Assembly (NCBI GenBank): GCA_017466865.1
Contig: JAFTTI010000014.1
Coordinates: forward strand, 62,001 to 126,000
Length of the DNA stretch: 64,000 nt
Direction of reading: 5' to 3'
Origin: Oscillospiraceae bacterium
GTDB lineage: Bacteria; Bacillota; Clostridia; Oscillospirales; Ruminococcaceae
A program made the translations under genes and the position numbers. Below the pieces are notes generated by a model that worked only from the letters and a program-made list of their open reading frames with translations, searched no databases and was not told the DNA's origin. Positions 26,099 to 35,296 of this stretch are shown in pieces (within the stretch, counting starts at the first letter, position 1; every line of letters starts with the position of its first letter).

Positions 26099-27238
26099 TT
26101 ATTTAATATCCCAGGGATCCTGATTGTCGCCTGATGTGTCTGTATAGTCAGAACCTGTATACTGCGAATAATCGGGAGCGGGGTATTCACTTGTATTGAG
26201 AGACTCCATACCTGTCTGTTGTTGTTCATCTGCAAGATTAACTACTTTCAGACCTCGTTCTTTCGCTATATTCAGTATATTGTTTATATCTTCTTCTGAT
26301 GTGAATGTACCATTCATCGTCAGGTTTGTGGGTTTGTTGTATGCGTAAGCTTCTTTTGAAACATCATCCTCGGGAGCGTATGTATAATCTCTTCTGCTTG
26401 TTATAAATGAGCTTATTACAGATATTATTGCGAAAACTACAACACCGCCCCAGATAAGTATAAATACTCCGGTGGTAAGTAAACTTTCAACATCTGCGCC
26501 ACCTTTCATAAAGCGGGTTTCCGCATCAGAGAACATAGCTATAAGGTCATCTGAAAGAGGTGTACTGCTTCTTGAAAGTTCCTCATAGAAATCATCGTTG
26601 AACTTATTCATTTTACTGTCTGAAAGTATCTTTATGGTATCGTCGCCTATGATACATTCCCATGACCAGTCGAGATAGTCGTCATCCTCATAGTAATATT
26701 CGGAATAAACGAGAAGGAAATGTTCTTCATCATAGAACATATCATAATATTTTTCGAGAGAGTAATTTTCGAGGCTGTCGTATCTTATCCAGTCATCGTG
26801 GCTTAATGTCAGAACATGAGGACAGATACCTGTTTCCTGATGAAAATCTTTGAGTGCTTCGATAACTTCTCTTTCGTTGTCGATGACATCTATTGTGTCC
26901 GTTATATATGATGTTTCATAGGAAACATTTGATACAAGGGGCTTAGGGGGTAAAAATTCATTGGAGAATGTTTCGAACAGCATGAATACAGGAAAAATGA
27001 ACGGAACAAAGAAAATAAGCGAGAATATAAGTGAGAAAACCGACTGTTTCTTCATCGGTCTGTCTGTATAGATATACTGTGTATTTCCATGTCTGTCGAG
27101 ATATGAGTATCTCATAGCGCCGGGGAAACGGGTTCTTGATGTTCTTCTTGAGTTGCTTCTTCCGCCTCTCGAACCGCCTCTGCTTCCGCCACCACGGCTT
27201 CCACCACCGCGACTTCCGCCGCCACCACTTCTTGCCAT
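26099..27238 (-). CDS. Membrane protein with Gly/Arg/Ser-rich N-terminus and TPM-like domain
   Basis: The protein is 379 residues from the ATG at 27238, chosen for its AAGGAG site. Residues 1-35 are a low-complexity GGGSRGG repeat tract rich in arginine. A membrane segment follows (about 65-90). An extracellular region with DTIDVIDNEREVIEAL and a KTGI-like QETGICPHVLTL segment resembles the TPM domain (secreted or membrane phosphatase-like family). A second membrane segment lies at about 265-285, then a cytoplasmic tail of about 90 residues ending in acidic, Tyr/Asp-rich sequence. The catalytic status of the TPM-like part is uncertain. It is divergent from the patatin-like gene, with overlapping promoters. 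Confidence 0.65.
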   Translation of the reverse strand: MARSGGGGSRGGGSRGGGSRGGSRGGRSNSRRTSRTRFPGAMRYSYLDRHGNTQYIYTDRPMKKQSVFSLIFSLIFFVPFIFPVFMLFETFSNEFLPPKPLVSNVSYETSYITDTIDVIDNEREVIEALKDFHQETGICPHVLTLSHDDWIRYDSLENYSLEKYYDMFYDEEHFLLVYSEYYYEDDDYLDWSWECIIGDDTIKILSDSKMNKFNDDFYEELSRSSTPLSDDLIAMFSDAETRFMKGGADVESLLTTGVFILIWGGVVVFAIISVISSFITSRRDYTYAPEDDVSKEAYAYNKPTNLTMNGTFTSEEDINNILNIAKERGLKVVNLADEQQQTGMESLNTSEYPAPDYSQYTGSDYTDTSGDNQDPWDIK

Positions 27239-27272
27239 AGCATTTTTCTCCTTTTCAACAAAAATTTTATAC

Positions 27273-27328
27273 ATTATAACACAATTTTTTATAAATGTAT
27301 AGACTAAAATAAAATTTTGGTGTATAAT
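27273..27328. promoter_or_regulatory. Overlapping divergent promoters (TPM-like / patatin-like)
   Basis: Minus strand: TATACA (27301-27296), 17 bp, TATAAT (27278-27273). Plus strand: TAGACT (27300-27305), 17 bp, TATAAT (27323-27328). The two -35 boxes overlap by 2 bp, so only one polymerase can bind at a time. Confidence 0.6.
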
Positions 27329-27362
27329 AACTATAACTAATATTTTTCAAGAGGTTTGATTT

Positions 27363-28205
27363 ATGAAAGGTCTTGTTCTCGAAGGCGGCTCGATGAGAGG
27401 GATGTTCTCGGCGGGCATTATGGATGTTTTTATGGAAAACGAAATTGAATTCGATGGCGCTGTCGGTGTTTCGGCAGGTGCTGTTTTTGGATGCAACTAT
27501 AAATCGAGACAGATAGGCAGGGCAATAAGATACAACAAGCGTTTCTGCAATGACCCACGATATGCTTCTTTCCGTTCGCTGATAAAAACGGGCGATATTT
27601 ACGGTGCAGATTTCTGTTACAGACAGATTCCTGATGAACTTGATGTTTTTGACACCGAAACATTCAGTAAAAACCCTATGGATTTTTATGTTGTCGCAAC
27701 AGATATGGATACAGGAAAACCCGTTTACCATAAATGTAAAGACGGCAAGAAAGAAGATATAGAATGGATGCGTGCATCCGCATCAATGCCTCTTGTTTCA
27801 AGAACTGTAAAGATAGGAAATTACTCCCTTTCAGACGGGGGAACATCAGATTCTATCCCCGTTAAGTTTATGATAAGAAAAGGCTATGATAAAATCGTTG
27901 TCATTCTTACCCAGCCCGAAGGCTTTGTCAAAAAGAAGAACAAACTTATCCCCATAATAAAGATGACAATGAGGGATAAGCCTAATTTTATAAAGGCAAT
28001 TTCAGAAAGACACAAGATGTATAACAAAACACTTGCATGTATCAAAAAACTCGAAGAAAGCGGAAGGATTTTTGTTATCAGACCGCCTGAGGCACTAAGT
28101 ATCGGTGCGGTTGAACATAACCCCGATGAACTTGAAAGAGTTTACAGATTAGGCAGAAAAGTCGGCGAGGAATATCTCGACAAAGTAAAGGAATATCTTT
28201 TATAA
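27363..28205 (+). CDS. Patatin-like phospholipase family protein
   Basis: In this 280-residue protein the oxyanion loop is GLVLEGGSMRGMFSAG. The nucleophile Ser is in GVSAGAVFG, and the catalytic Asp in LSDGGTSDSIP. These give the Ser-Asp dyad of patatin-type acyl hydrolases (YjjU/RssA-like branch). Length fits the short bacterial branch. No signal peptide is present, so it is probably cytoplasmic and acts on membrane lipids or acyl-CoA. The next gene, a chemotaxis receptor, begins 18 bp downstream in the same direction and may be co-transcribed. Confidence 0.9.
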   Translation: MKGLVLEGGSMRGMFSAGIMDVFMENEIEFDGAVGVSAGAVFGCNYKSRQIGRAIRYNKRFCNDPRYASFRSLIKTGDIYGADFCYRQIPDELDVFDTETFSKNPMDFYVVATDMDTGKPVYHKCKDGKKEDIEWMRASASMPLVSRTVKIGNYSLSDGGTSDSIPVKFMIRKGYDKIVVILTQPEGFVKKKNKLIPIIKMTMRDKPNFIKAISERHKMYNKTLACIKKLEESGRIFVIRPPEALSIGAVEHNPDELERVYRLGRKVGEEYLDKVKEYLL

Positions 28206-28223
28206 CCGAAAGGAAGATTTTAT

Positions 28224-30044
28224 ATGAGAACTACTATCAGAGGAAGAATAATGCGTCTTTGTGCGGTTGCTGTTATAGCGACAGGTCTTTTGATGACGCT
28301 TGTATCTGCGATAGGTGCATATAGCGTTTCATATAACGACGGTGTGAAACTCGGAAGTAATATTTCAGAAAGTGTTGCATCATCACTTGAGGGCGAATAT
28401 GAATATCTCCTTGAGGCTATGCAGGAGGGAGAAGATTCGGCATTTGAAAATTTAAGTTATCTTTCAGATGACCTTTATGACCTTGAAGATTATGCGAATA
28501 TAACATCCTCAATCCCCGAGGGAGAGATGACATTCCTTCCCGCTGTTGAAAATGAAGCAAATGAAGTAGTAACACTTGTTGCCTATAACGATGGAACAGA
28601 CATCCTTTTAGGCGAACTTACATACGATTATCTCGGTGCTTATATTTCGGGAATGTCGGGTAAGGAAGGCGAACTTGTATTCGTTGCCGACGCTTACGGA
28701 AACATAGTTATAACATCGGGCGAAATCAAAGAAGAAATGACAGCCGATAAGGCATATAAATTCACAGACCTTATGACATCAGTCATTGAAAGCGAAGGAG
28801 AGGCTTTTGATACAGAAAGCAAATTCTTTGGCGGAGATGCTTTAATTTGCTCATACGAAATCAGCGGAGGACTTTATGTAGTTTATGCAGCAGGTCACAA
28901 TCAGATTTTAGAGTCGTATGAAACACTCCGAAATATTCTTATTATCATTCTCGTTGTATCAATAGTAACAGCACTTGTATGTTCATTCATTATTGCGGGA
29001 CAGATTTCAAAACCCGTTTCAGATGCCGCCAAAAGACTTACTCTTCTTTCTGAAGGCGATATTAAATCAAAGTGTGAAGAAAACGAAAGAGGCGACGAAA
29101 CACAGGTCCTCTATGAATCACTCGCAAGAACAGTTGAAACACTTTCACTCTACATAGGTGATATACATAACGTTTTAACAGAACTTTCAAAGGGCAATCT
29201 CAATGTAAAGAGTGATGTTGAATATTCAGGCGACTTTATCGACATAAGAAAATCACTTGACGGAATAAGCGATAACCTTAAAACCACAATGTCGAAGATA
29301 AACACAGTCGGAAGTCAGGTTTTAAACGGCTCAAATTCTCTTACATCAGGTGCACAGCTTCTTGCTGAAAACGCATCACACGAAGCAGCTTCTATTGAAC
29401 AGATAAACTCAATGACATCTGATATCAAGTCGACTGTTGACAGAAACAGTGAAGATACCGAAAAGGCATCAAGACTTATGGAAAGCGTTGTCGAAAGCAT
29501 CGATAACGGCGGAAGAACGATTTCTGAAATGACAAGATCAATGGAAGAAATCAAGGCTACATCAGATGAAATCCAGAATATCGTTGAAGTTATCGAAGAT
29601 ATTGCATTCCAGACAAATATCTTGGCGCTCAATGCCGCAGTTGAAGCTGCAAGAGCGGGTGAAGCAGGTCAGGGATTTGCAGTTGTTGCCGACGAGGTAA
29701 GAACACTTGCCGCGCGTTCATCAGAAGCCGCACAGGAAACTATGGAACTTATCGAAAAGAGCAGTCTTGCTGTTAATCACGGTGTTAAGGTTGCTGAAGA
29801 AACAGAACAGTCGTTTGATATAATCAGTGAATCAATCGACGAATTCTCACAGCTTATGGAAAATATTTCAGAAGCGTCAAGAGAACAGGCTGTTGCGATA
29901 AACGAAATCAATACAGGTCTTGAAAATATAACAAACGCTATTCAGTCAAATTCTGCGTCGGCAGAAGAAAGTGCCGCATCAAGCAATTATTTAAGGGAAC
30001 AGGCGGTTGCTTTACAGAAAGAAGTTTCAAGATTCAAAGTTTAA
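28224..30044 (+). CDS. Methyl-accepting chemotaxis protein
   Basis: The 606-residue protein has a membrane segment at about 11-33, an extracellular dCache-like sensor of about 200 residues, and a second segment at about 236-258 ([19 protein letters not shown]). A HAMP region follows, then a long coiled-coil signalling domain. The tip has the diagnostic [20 protein letters not shown] and [13 protein letters not shown]. No C-terminal pentapeptide for CheR is visible. It signals through CheW/CheA, whose genes are not in the window. An AAAGGAAG site is present. Confidence 0.95.
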   Translation: MRTTIRGRIMRLCAVAVIATGLLMTLVSAIGAYSVSYNDGVKLGSNISESVASSLEGEYEYLLEAMQEGEDSAFENLSYLSDDLYDLEDYANITSSIPEGEMTFLPAVENEANEVVTLVAYNDGTDILLGELTYDYLGAYISGMSGKEGELVFVADAYGNIVITSGEIKEEMTADKAYKFTDLMTSVIESEGEAFDTESKFFGGDALICSYEISGGLYVVYAAGHNQILESYETLRNILIIILVVSIVTALVCSFIIAGQISKPVSDAAKRLTLLSEGDIKSKCEENERGDETQVLYESLARTVETLSLYIGDIHNVLTELSKGNLNVKSDVEYSGDFIDIRKSLDGISDNLKTTMSKINTVGSQVLNGSNSLTSGAQLLAENASHEAASIEQINSMTSDIKSTVDRNSEDTEKASRLMESVVESIDNGGRTISEMTRSMEEIKATSDEIQNIVEVIEDIAFQTNILALNAAVEAARAGEAGQGFAVVADEVRTLAARSSEAAQETMELIEKSSLAVNHGVKVAEETEQSFDIISESIDEFSQLMENISEASREQAVAINEINTGLENITNAIQSNSASAEESAASSNYLREQAVALQKEVSRFKV

Positions 30045-30050
30045 AAAAAT

Positions 30051-30080
30051 GCCACATATCCGAAAATTCGGGTATGTGGC
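30051..30080 (+). terminator. Terminator after the chemotaxis receptor
   Basis: GCCACATATCCG pairs with CGGGTATGTGGC (one T-G), then TTTGATTTT. Confidence 0.82.
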
Positions 30081-30164
30081 TTTGATTTTGGCATAATATA
30101 CTATAATTTTTTCAACCTGCCTGTTACTATTTGTATTGAAAATGACGATTATTTTTTGTTTTGG

Positions 30165-30193
30165 TTGACTTTATTGTAATGATGTGATAACAT
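30165..30193 (+). promoter_or_regulatory. Promoter of the amino-acid ABC transporter operon
   Basis: TTGACT (30165-30170), 17-bp spacer, TAACAT (30188-30193). Confidence 0.65.
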
Positions 30194-30229
30194 AATTGCA
30201 TATGATTTTTATTTTGAGGAGTATTGGTT

Positions 30230-31033
30230 ATGAATTTTAAGAAGTTTACAGCAATCGCTGTTGTAGGGCTCACACTCGTAGCGGCTCTCATCGGCTGTGC
30301 TGACCAGAAAAAAGAAGACAACACATTTACAGTCGGTTTCGACCAGGATTTCCCTCCTTTCGGCTATGTTGACGAAAACGGCGGATACACAGGCTTCGAT
30401 ATCGAAATGGCACAAGAATGTGCAAAGCGTATGGGCAAGGAAATCAAGCTTCAGCCTATCGACTGGAACTCAAAGGACCTTGAACTTTCTTCAGGCTCTA
30501 TCGATTGTATCTGGAACGGTTTTACAATGAACGGCAGAGAAGATAAATACACATGGACATCTGCTTATATGGATAACTCACAGGTATTCGTTGTAAAGGC
30601 TGATTCGGGAATAAAGACACAGGCTGACCTTGCAGGAAAGTATGTTACAGCACAGGCTGACTCAGCAGCGCTTAACGCACTCAACGGCGAAGAATTTGCA
30701 GACCTTAAGGCATCTTTCAAGGAACTTTTAACATGTTCACAGTATAACACAGCTTTTATGGACCTTGACGCCGGTTCAGTTGACGCTATTGCTATGGACA
30801 TCGGCGTTGCAAGATTCCAGATGGAAGGCAGAGAAAGCGAATTCGTTATTCTCGAAGAACCTATCGTTGAAGAACAGTATGGTGTCGGTTTCCTTCTCGG
30901 AAACACAGAACTCCGTGACGAAGTTCAGGCAACACTTGAAGAAATGGTCAAGGACGGCACATTCGCAAAGATTTCTGAAAAGTGGTTCGGATATGACGTT
31001 TGCACAATTGAAGTAAGCGAAGACGAAGAATAA
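30230..31033 (+). CDS. Polar amino-acid ABC transporter, substrate-binding lipoprotein
   Basis: The 267-residue protein has a signal peptide with lipobox ALIGC (lipidated Cys near residue 23), so it is tethered outside the membrane. A family-3 solute-binding domain follows: FTVGFDQDFPPFGYVDENGG, GFDIEMAQECAKRMG and WNGFTMNGRED. Likely ligands are polar amino acids such as cystine, glutamine or lysine; specificity is not determined. I use the ATG at 30230, 8 bp after GAGGAG, instead of an upstream TTG. A terminator-like hairpin separates it from the permease gene, which would keep binding protein in excess. Confidence 0.93.
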   Translation: MNFKKFTAIAVVGLTLVAALIGCADQKKEDNTFTVGFDQDFPPFGYVDENGGYTGFDIEMAQECAKRMGKEIKLQPIDWNSKDLELSSGSIDCIWNGFTMNGREDKYTWTSAYMDNSQVFVVKADSGIKTQADLAGKYVTAQADSAALNALNGEEFADLKASFKELLTCSQYNTAFMDLDAGSVDAIAMDIGVARFQMEGRESEFVILEEPIVEEQYGVGFLLGNTELRDEVQATLEEMVKDGTFAKISEKWFGYDVCTIEVSEDEE

Positions 31034-31051
31034 TCTTTTAAACAAAAAATC

Positions 31052-31090
31052 AAGGGCATCTGAACGAAAGTTCATCTTGCCCTTTTTTAC
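31052..31090 (+). terminator. Intercistronic partial terminator in the ABC operon
   Basis: AAGGGCA (31052-31058) pairs with TGCCCTT (31078-31084) around an inner TGAAC-GAAA-GTTCA hairpin, followed by a T-run. It lies between binding protein and permease genes and probably lowers downstream expression. Confidence 0.75.
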
Positions 31091-31119
31091 TTTAATTTTA
31101 TCAATGGGGAGTTTTGGAT

Positions 31120-31770
31120 ATGAGTTTTGCAACAATGCTTAAAGAACTTCTGACAGGTCTTTTAACCTCGTTCGGAATTTTCGCTCTTACACTTTTATTT
31201 TCTCTTCCTTTAGGGCTTGTTGTTGCTTTCGGAAGAATGTCTAAAAATAAGATAATAAGTGTTATAACACAGGTCTACATATCCATTATGAGAGGAACTC
31301 CTCTTATGCTTCAGCTTCTTGTTGTTTTTTACGGACCTTATTATATGTTCGGAATTTCGCTTCACCCGACTTACCGCTTTATCTCGGTAATCATAGGCTT
31401 TTCACTCAACTATGCGGCATATTTTGCAGAAATTTATCGTGGCGGAATTGAATCTATCCCTAAAGGACAGTATGAAGCGGCACAGGTGCTTTGCTATACA
31501 AAATCACAGTGCTTCGGAAAGATAATTCTCCCTCAGGTTATAAAGAGAATTACTCCTGCTGTTACAAACGAAGTTATAACTCTCATTAAGGATACATCAC
31601 TCGCATTCACACTTTCTATCCCCGAAATGTTTACAAACGCAAAGGCTATCGCGGCGGCAGAAAAGTCAATGGCAGCATTCGTTGCGGCAGGTATTTTCTA
31701 TTATATCTTCAACCTTGTCGTTGCGGCAGTTATGAGAAAAATCGAAAAATCAATGGAATATTATAACTAA
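31120..31770 (+). CDS. Polar amino-acid ABC transporter permease
   Basis: The 216-residue membrane protein has about five spans and the His/Glu/Gln/Arg/opine permease signature IMRGTPLMLQLL near residues 50-62. The EAA loop reads YEAAQVLCYTKSQCFGKIILPQ and contacts the ATPase. The ATG at 31120 follows a GGGGAG site; a TTG two codons upstream is less likely. Middle gene of the three-component importer. Confidence 0.94.
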   Translation: MSFATMLKELLTGLLTSFGIFALTLLFSLPLGLVVAFGRMSKNKIISVITQVYISIMRGTPLMLQLLVVFYGPYYMFGISLHPTYRFISVIIGFSLNYAAYFAEIYRGGIESIPKGQYEAAQVLCYTKSQCFGKIILPQVIKRITPAVTNEVITLIKDTSLAFTLSIPEMFTNAKAIAAAEKSMAAFVAAGIFYYIFNLVVAAVMRKIEKSMEYYN

Positions 31771-31788
31771 CCGAAAGGGGACTAAGAG

Positions 31789-32550
31789 ATGAGCGTATTT
31801 GAAATAAAGAATGCAAGAAAATCCTTTGGCGACCTTGAGGTTTTAAAGGATATATCGGTATCTGTCGAAAAGGGCGAAATTGTTTCTATTATAGGGCCTT
31901 CAGGCTCAGGAAAATCAACATTCCTTCGCTGTGCGACAATGCTTGAAAGACTCGACGGCGGAACACTTACATATTCGGGACATACAGTTGCGGAAGATAA
32001 AGACGGAAAAGCAGTCTATCTCAAAAATAACGAACTTAGAAAATATTATTCCGAATTCGGACTTGTTTTTCAGAACTTCAATCTTTTCCCTCATTATAAT
32101 GTAATGAAGAATATTACAGACCCTCTTTTGACATCCAAAAAAGCGACACCGAAAGAGGCCGAAGAAATCGGAAAGAAACTCCTTGAAAAAATGGGGCTTT
32201 CCGATAAGGCGGATTATTATCCTTGTCAGCTTTCGGGCGGTCAGCAGCAGAGAGTTTCAATAGCAAGAGCACTTGCTATGAATTCAAACATCCTCTTTTT
32301 CGATGAACCTACATCGGCTTTAGACCCCGAACTTACGGGCGATATTTTAAGAGTAATAAAATCCCTCGCGGCAGAAAAAATGACAATGGTTATAGTTACT
32401 CACGAAATCGAATTCGCAAGAAGCGTTTCAGACAGGGTAATCTTTATGTCAGACGGCGTTATCGTTGAAGAAGGTGCTCCCGACGATGTTATTTTAAACC
32501 CCAAGAATGAAAGAACAAAGGCGTTCCTCAAAAAGTTTGAGGAAATATAA
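31789..32550 (+). CDS. Polar amino-acid ABC transporter ATP-binding protein
   Basis: The 253-residue ATPase has Walker [10 protein letters not shown], the signature [15 protein letters not shown], Walker [15 protein letters not shown] and the switch His in [13 protein letters not shown]. It matches GlnQ/ArtM-type subunits. It starts 18 bp after the permease gene behind an AAAGGGG site. Confidence 0.96.
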   Translation: MSVFEIKNARKSFGDLEVLKDISVSVEKGEIVSIIGPSGSGKSTFLRCATMLERLDGGTLTYSGHTVAEDKDGKAVYLKNNELRKYYSEFGLVFQNFNLFPHYNVMKNITDPLLTSKKATPKEAEEIGKKLLEKMGLSDKADYYPCQLSGGQQQRVSIARALAMNSNILFFDEPTSALDPELTGDILRVIKSLAAEKMTMVIVTHEIEFARSVSDRVIFMSDGVIVEEGAPDDVILNPKNERTKAFLKKFEEI

Positions 32551-32586
32551 AAGGGTTTGGATATGCTGGTGTGAGGAGGGTTTGGT

Positions 32587-33060
32587 ATGAAAAAAATAAT
32601 TATTTTTCCATTGATAGTAATAATTGTAACAACGCTATGTTCTTGCTCTAAAACAACTAGTTCAAATATTACTGTGAAAGGACAATGTGATGAAATAATC
32701 AGATGTTTTAATGAAAAAGATTCAGACGGACTAAAGAGTATGTTTTGTGAGACAGTAAAAAAAACTGAAAATCTTGATGAACAGATTGAAAATGCATTTG
32801 ATTTTATTGATGGAGAAATTATCTCATACGATTATTTGATAGGTTCTGAAAGCAAGTCTGTTGATGAGGGTAAAGTCACAAAGAAAAGAGTTTATCCATG
32901 GATAACTGAAATATTAACTGACAAGAATAGGAAATATGAAATGCAGTTTGATTCTTACGTCATATATGAAAATAAAGATGAAGCAATAGGGATTATATGT
33001 ATTGAGATATTTGACAGAGAAGCAGATACTTCTTGTAAAATAGGCGAATATGTTTATTGA
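32587..33060 (+). CDS. Small lipoprotein, DUF5104-like, probably C-terminally frameshifted
   Basis: The 157-residue protein has a lipoprotein signal ending in TTLCSC (lipidated Cys near residue 20). It continues with CDEIIRCFNEKDSDGLKSMF and NAFDFIDGEI, a pattern I associate with DUF5104. The frame stops at 33060, but another frame from about 33048 continues FIDNIFSWRPIEDQWWITEF to a TAA at 33124. This looks like the missing C-terminus, so a one-base indel near 33045-33060 is likely. Codon use is less regular than in neighbours. It lies 36 bp behind the ABC ATPase gene. Function unknown. Confidence 0.65.
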   Translation: MKKIIIFPLIVIIVTTLCSCSKTTSSNITVKGQCDEIIRCFNEKDSDGLKSMFCETVKKTENLDEQIENAFDFIDGEIISYDYLIGSESKSVDEGKVTKKRVYPWITEILTDKNRKYEMQFDSYVIYENKDEAIGIICIEIFDREADTSCKIGEYVY

Positions 33061-33123
33061 TAACATTTTCTCATGGAGACCGATAGAAGACCAATGGTGG
33101 ATAACAGAATTTAATTCTAAGTA

Positions 33124-33153
33124 AAAAAGCACCCTTAAAAAAGGGTGCTTTTT
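33124..33153 (+). terminator. Terminator after the DUF5104-like gene
   Basis: AAAAAGCACCCTT (33124-33136) pairs perfectly with 33141-33153, with a T-tail. Confidence 0.88.
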
Positions 33154-33173
33154 ATTATCCTTATTTGTCCTGT

Positions 33174-33250
33174 GCGGTCACGCGGTTACCGAGCCACAAA
33201 GTTATTTATATACCAAACTACGTAACGATTTGTCCTCCGCGGTCACGCGG
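33174..33250. repeat. Paired REP-like palindromes with left 45-bp inverted-repeat copy
   Basis: GCGGTCACGCGGTTA occurs at 33174-33188 and again within CCGCGGTCACGCGG (33237-33250), each preceded by ATTTGTCCT. Between them lies the 45-bp segment 33185-33229, whose exact reverse complement is at 35317-35361. The second palindrome ends 1 bp before the spoVAE stop codon. Confidence 0.8.
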
Positions 33251-33616
33251 TTATTTATCTTTCGACTTGAAAATCAGTGAAACTAAAAATCCGCAGATGA
33301 CGGCGGCGGAAAGCCCTGCCGCCGCGGCTGTAAATCCGCCTGTGAAAGCACCTAAAATTCCCTTTTCGTCAACCGCTTTTCTTACGCCTTCCGCAAGAAG
33401 ATTTCCGAAACCCGTTAAGGGAACTGTCGCCCCTGCGCCTGCAAATTCTACAATCGGTTCGTAAATTTTAAACGCTCCCATAACCACTCCCGCAACGACG
33501 AAAACCGTCAGTATTCTTGCAGGAGTGAGCTTTGTATAGTCAATCAGAAGCTGACCGATAAGACAAAACGCTCCACCTATTAAAAATGCCCATAGATAAT
33601 CATAAAAACTACCCAT
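33251..33616 (-). CDS. spoVAE: Stage V sporulation protein AE (SpoVAE/SpoVAEb type)
   Basis: The 121-residue protein, with four hydrophobic segments, has the SpoVAC/SpoVAE family signature FAGAGATVPLTGFGNLLAEG and an early FLIGGAFCLIGQLLIDYTKL. The TPARILTVFVVAG stretch favours AE over AC. It forms part of the inner-membrane channel that moves dipicolinic acid into the forespore. I chose the ATG at 33616, 8 bp after GGAAGGG, overlapping the end of spoVAD by 8 bp. No spoVAC is present beside it. Confidence 0.9.
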   Translation of the reverse strand: MGSFYDYLWAFLIGGAFCLIGQLLIDYTKLTPARILTVFVVAGVVMGAFKIYEPIVEFAGAGATVPLTGFGNLLAEGVRKAVDEKGILGAFTGGFTAAAAGLSAAVICGFLVSLIFKSKDK

Positions 33617-34643
33617 TGTCATCACCCTTCCGATACTCGTGTGAAATGTGTATAAGATGCGCAATCCCGGGGATACTCTCTCCCTGCTGTGACGCCGTTG
33701 TTGACATTAAAGCCCCTGTTGCGATAAAAAGCATATCCTTTATATCGCCACTTTTTATCATAGGAAGAAAATGTCCGCAGAGAATACTTGCCGAACATCC
33801 ACAACCCGATCCGCCCGAATGAACATCCTGCTTTTCTCTGTCAAACATCATCTTTCCGCAGTCCATATGTTTACTGCGGATGTTTATCCCTTCTTTTTCT
33901 AAAAGTTCATATAAAAGTTCACTGCCGACAAATCCTAAATCTCCCGTAACGATACAGTCATAGTCGTTGGGGGATGTTTTTGTGTCTTTTAAGAATGTAG
34001 TTATCGTATAGGCGGCGGCAGGAGCCATAGCGGCACCCATATTGTTGGCGTCGGTAATGCCTAAGTCAACTATTTTTCCTATTGTAACTCCTCTGATATA
34101 GGGGGCAGTTCTTTCGGTGGTAACAAGAGCGGCACCCGAGGCTGTGCAGGTCCATTGGGATGTGGGAGTTCTCTGTCCACCATAGGAAAGAGGTAGTCTG
34201 AATTGTCTTTCTGCACTTCCGAAATGAGATGATGTAACTGCAACGATTTTCCCTCCTAAATTATTATCGGTCATAACGGCAGAAAGAAGTAAGGTTTCTG
34301 CCATAGTCGAACAAGCACCATAAACTATAAGAATTGGTATGTTAAGGTCACGCAGACCATAGGTTGTTCCCGTGCACTGATTTAGTAAATCTCCCGCAAA
34401 CATAAAATCAACATCATCAGGGGTAATATCTGCTTTTTCAAATAAAAGTTCAACCGTTCTTTTCTGCATTTCACTCTCTGCTTTTTCCCAGCTGTCCTGC
34501 CCGAAATGACTATCATTTTCTACCTTGTCAAAAACGTGTCCCATAGGGCCTTCGCCCTCTTTTTTTCCGACAATTGAGGCAAAATAAGTTATGCTCGGCG
34601 GATTTGACATAGCGAAGGTATTTTTTGATATTTTGACTGACAT
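33609..34643 (-). CDS. spoVAD: Stage V sporulation protein AD
   Basis: The 344-residue protein has the thiolase-like fold of SpoVAD, which binds dipicolinic acid for uptake into spores. Recognisable segments are TFAMSNPPSITYFASIVG, the GACSTMAETLLL region with the pseudo-catalytic Cys, TSQWTCTASGAALV, and DVHSGGSGCGCSA near the C-terminus. The start at 34643 follows a GGGGGAC Shine-Dalgarno; an ATG 10 codons upstream would swallow that site. It is co-transcribed with spoVAE, probably under sigma-G. Confidence 0.95.
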   Translation of the reverse strand: MSVKISKNTFAMSNPPSITYFASIVGKKEGEGPMGHVFDKVENDSHFGQDSWEKAESEMQKRTVELLFEKADITPDDVDFMFAGDLLNQCTGTTYGLRDLNIPILIVYGACSTMAETLLLSAVMTDNNLGGKIVAVTSSHFGSAERQFRLPLSYGGQRTPTSQWTCTASGAALVTTERTAPYIRGVTIGKIVDLGITDANNMGAAMAPAAAYTITTFLKDTKTSPNDYDCIVTGDLGFVGSELLYELLEKEGINIRSKHMDCGKMMFDREKQDVHSGGSGCGCSASILCGHFLPMIKSGDIKDMLFIATGALMSTTASQQGESIPGIAHLIHISHEYRKGDDNG

Positions 34644-34646
34644 TTT

Positions 34647-34764
34647 AAAAAGTCCCCCATAAATCATTTTCAAGGATAGTTTTCCATTTTAAAAAGCGTT
34701 TATTCATTGTTATATTATAAAGTTTTCTGCATATACTTTTTAAAAAGAATAAGGGGGACTTTTT
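34647..34764. promoter_or_regulatory. spoVAD/DUF6512 divergent control region: SD inverted repeat around a sigma-G-like promoter
   Basis: AAAAAGTCCCCC (34647-34658) and GGGGGACTTTTT (34753-34764) are perfect inverted repeats; each is the Shine-Dalgarno of one of the two divergent genes. Between them, on the minus strand, TGAATA (34706-34701), 17 bp and AAAACTA (34683-34677) form a sigma-G-like promoter for spoVAD. Read-through RNA from either side would contain both arms and hide the start site. Confidence 0.6.
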
Positions 34765-34765
34765 T

Positions 34766-35296
34766 ATGGGAAAACGCTCACTTGCGTTATGGCAGTTCGG
34801 CGGATATGTCTTTACTTCCGCTTTGGGAACACTTCTTCATTTTTTATACGATTTAACGGGAGGAAATGTTGCGGTTTCGTTCTTCTCGGCAGTAAACGAA
34901 TCGACCTGGGAACATATGAAACTTCTTTTCTTTCCGATGTTTTTATTCTCGCTTTTTGAGTACCGCTTTTTTAAAGAAGAATACGAGAATTTCAGAGCAG
35001 TCAAGCTTATTGGAATACTCATAGGACTAATTCTCATTCCCGTTTTTTATTACACCTATACAGGAATTTCAGGAGTTACTGTTGATTTTATAAATATAGC
35101 GATTTTCTATATTGCAGGTGCAATAGCTTATTTTATCGAAACAAAACTTATGAAAAAGGGAGTGGGCAGAAAATTCCCTCAGAAGATAGTTTTGCCGATG
35201 CTTATAGGAATAGCGATTTTATTTGTTGTATTCACATTCTTCACGCCCGAAATACCGCTGTTTAAAGACCCCGTAACAAAAACATACGGCATATAG
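34766..35296 (+). CDS. DUF6512-like membrane protein
   Basis: The 176-residue protein has five hydrophobic segments. The N-terminal GYVFTSALGTLLHFLYD and the polar motif SAVNESTWEHMKLLFFPM fit the family I know as DUF6512 (from memory). Function is unknown. It is divergent from spoVAD and shares its control region, which hints at co-regulation. A GGGGGAC Shine-Dalgarno lies at 34753. Confidence 0.75.
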   Translation: MGKRSLALWQFGGYVFTSALGTLLHFLYDLTGGNVAVSFFSAVNESTWEHMKLLFFPMFLFSLFEYRFFKEEYENFRAVKLIGILIGLILIPVFYYTYTGISGVTVDFINIAIFYIAGAIAYFIETKLMKKGVGRKFPQKIVLPMLIGIAILFVVFTFFTPEIPLFKDPVTKTYGI

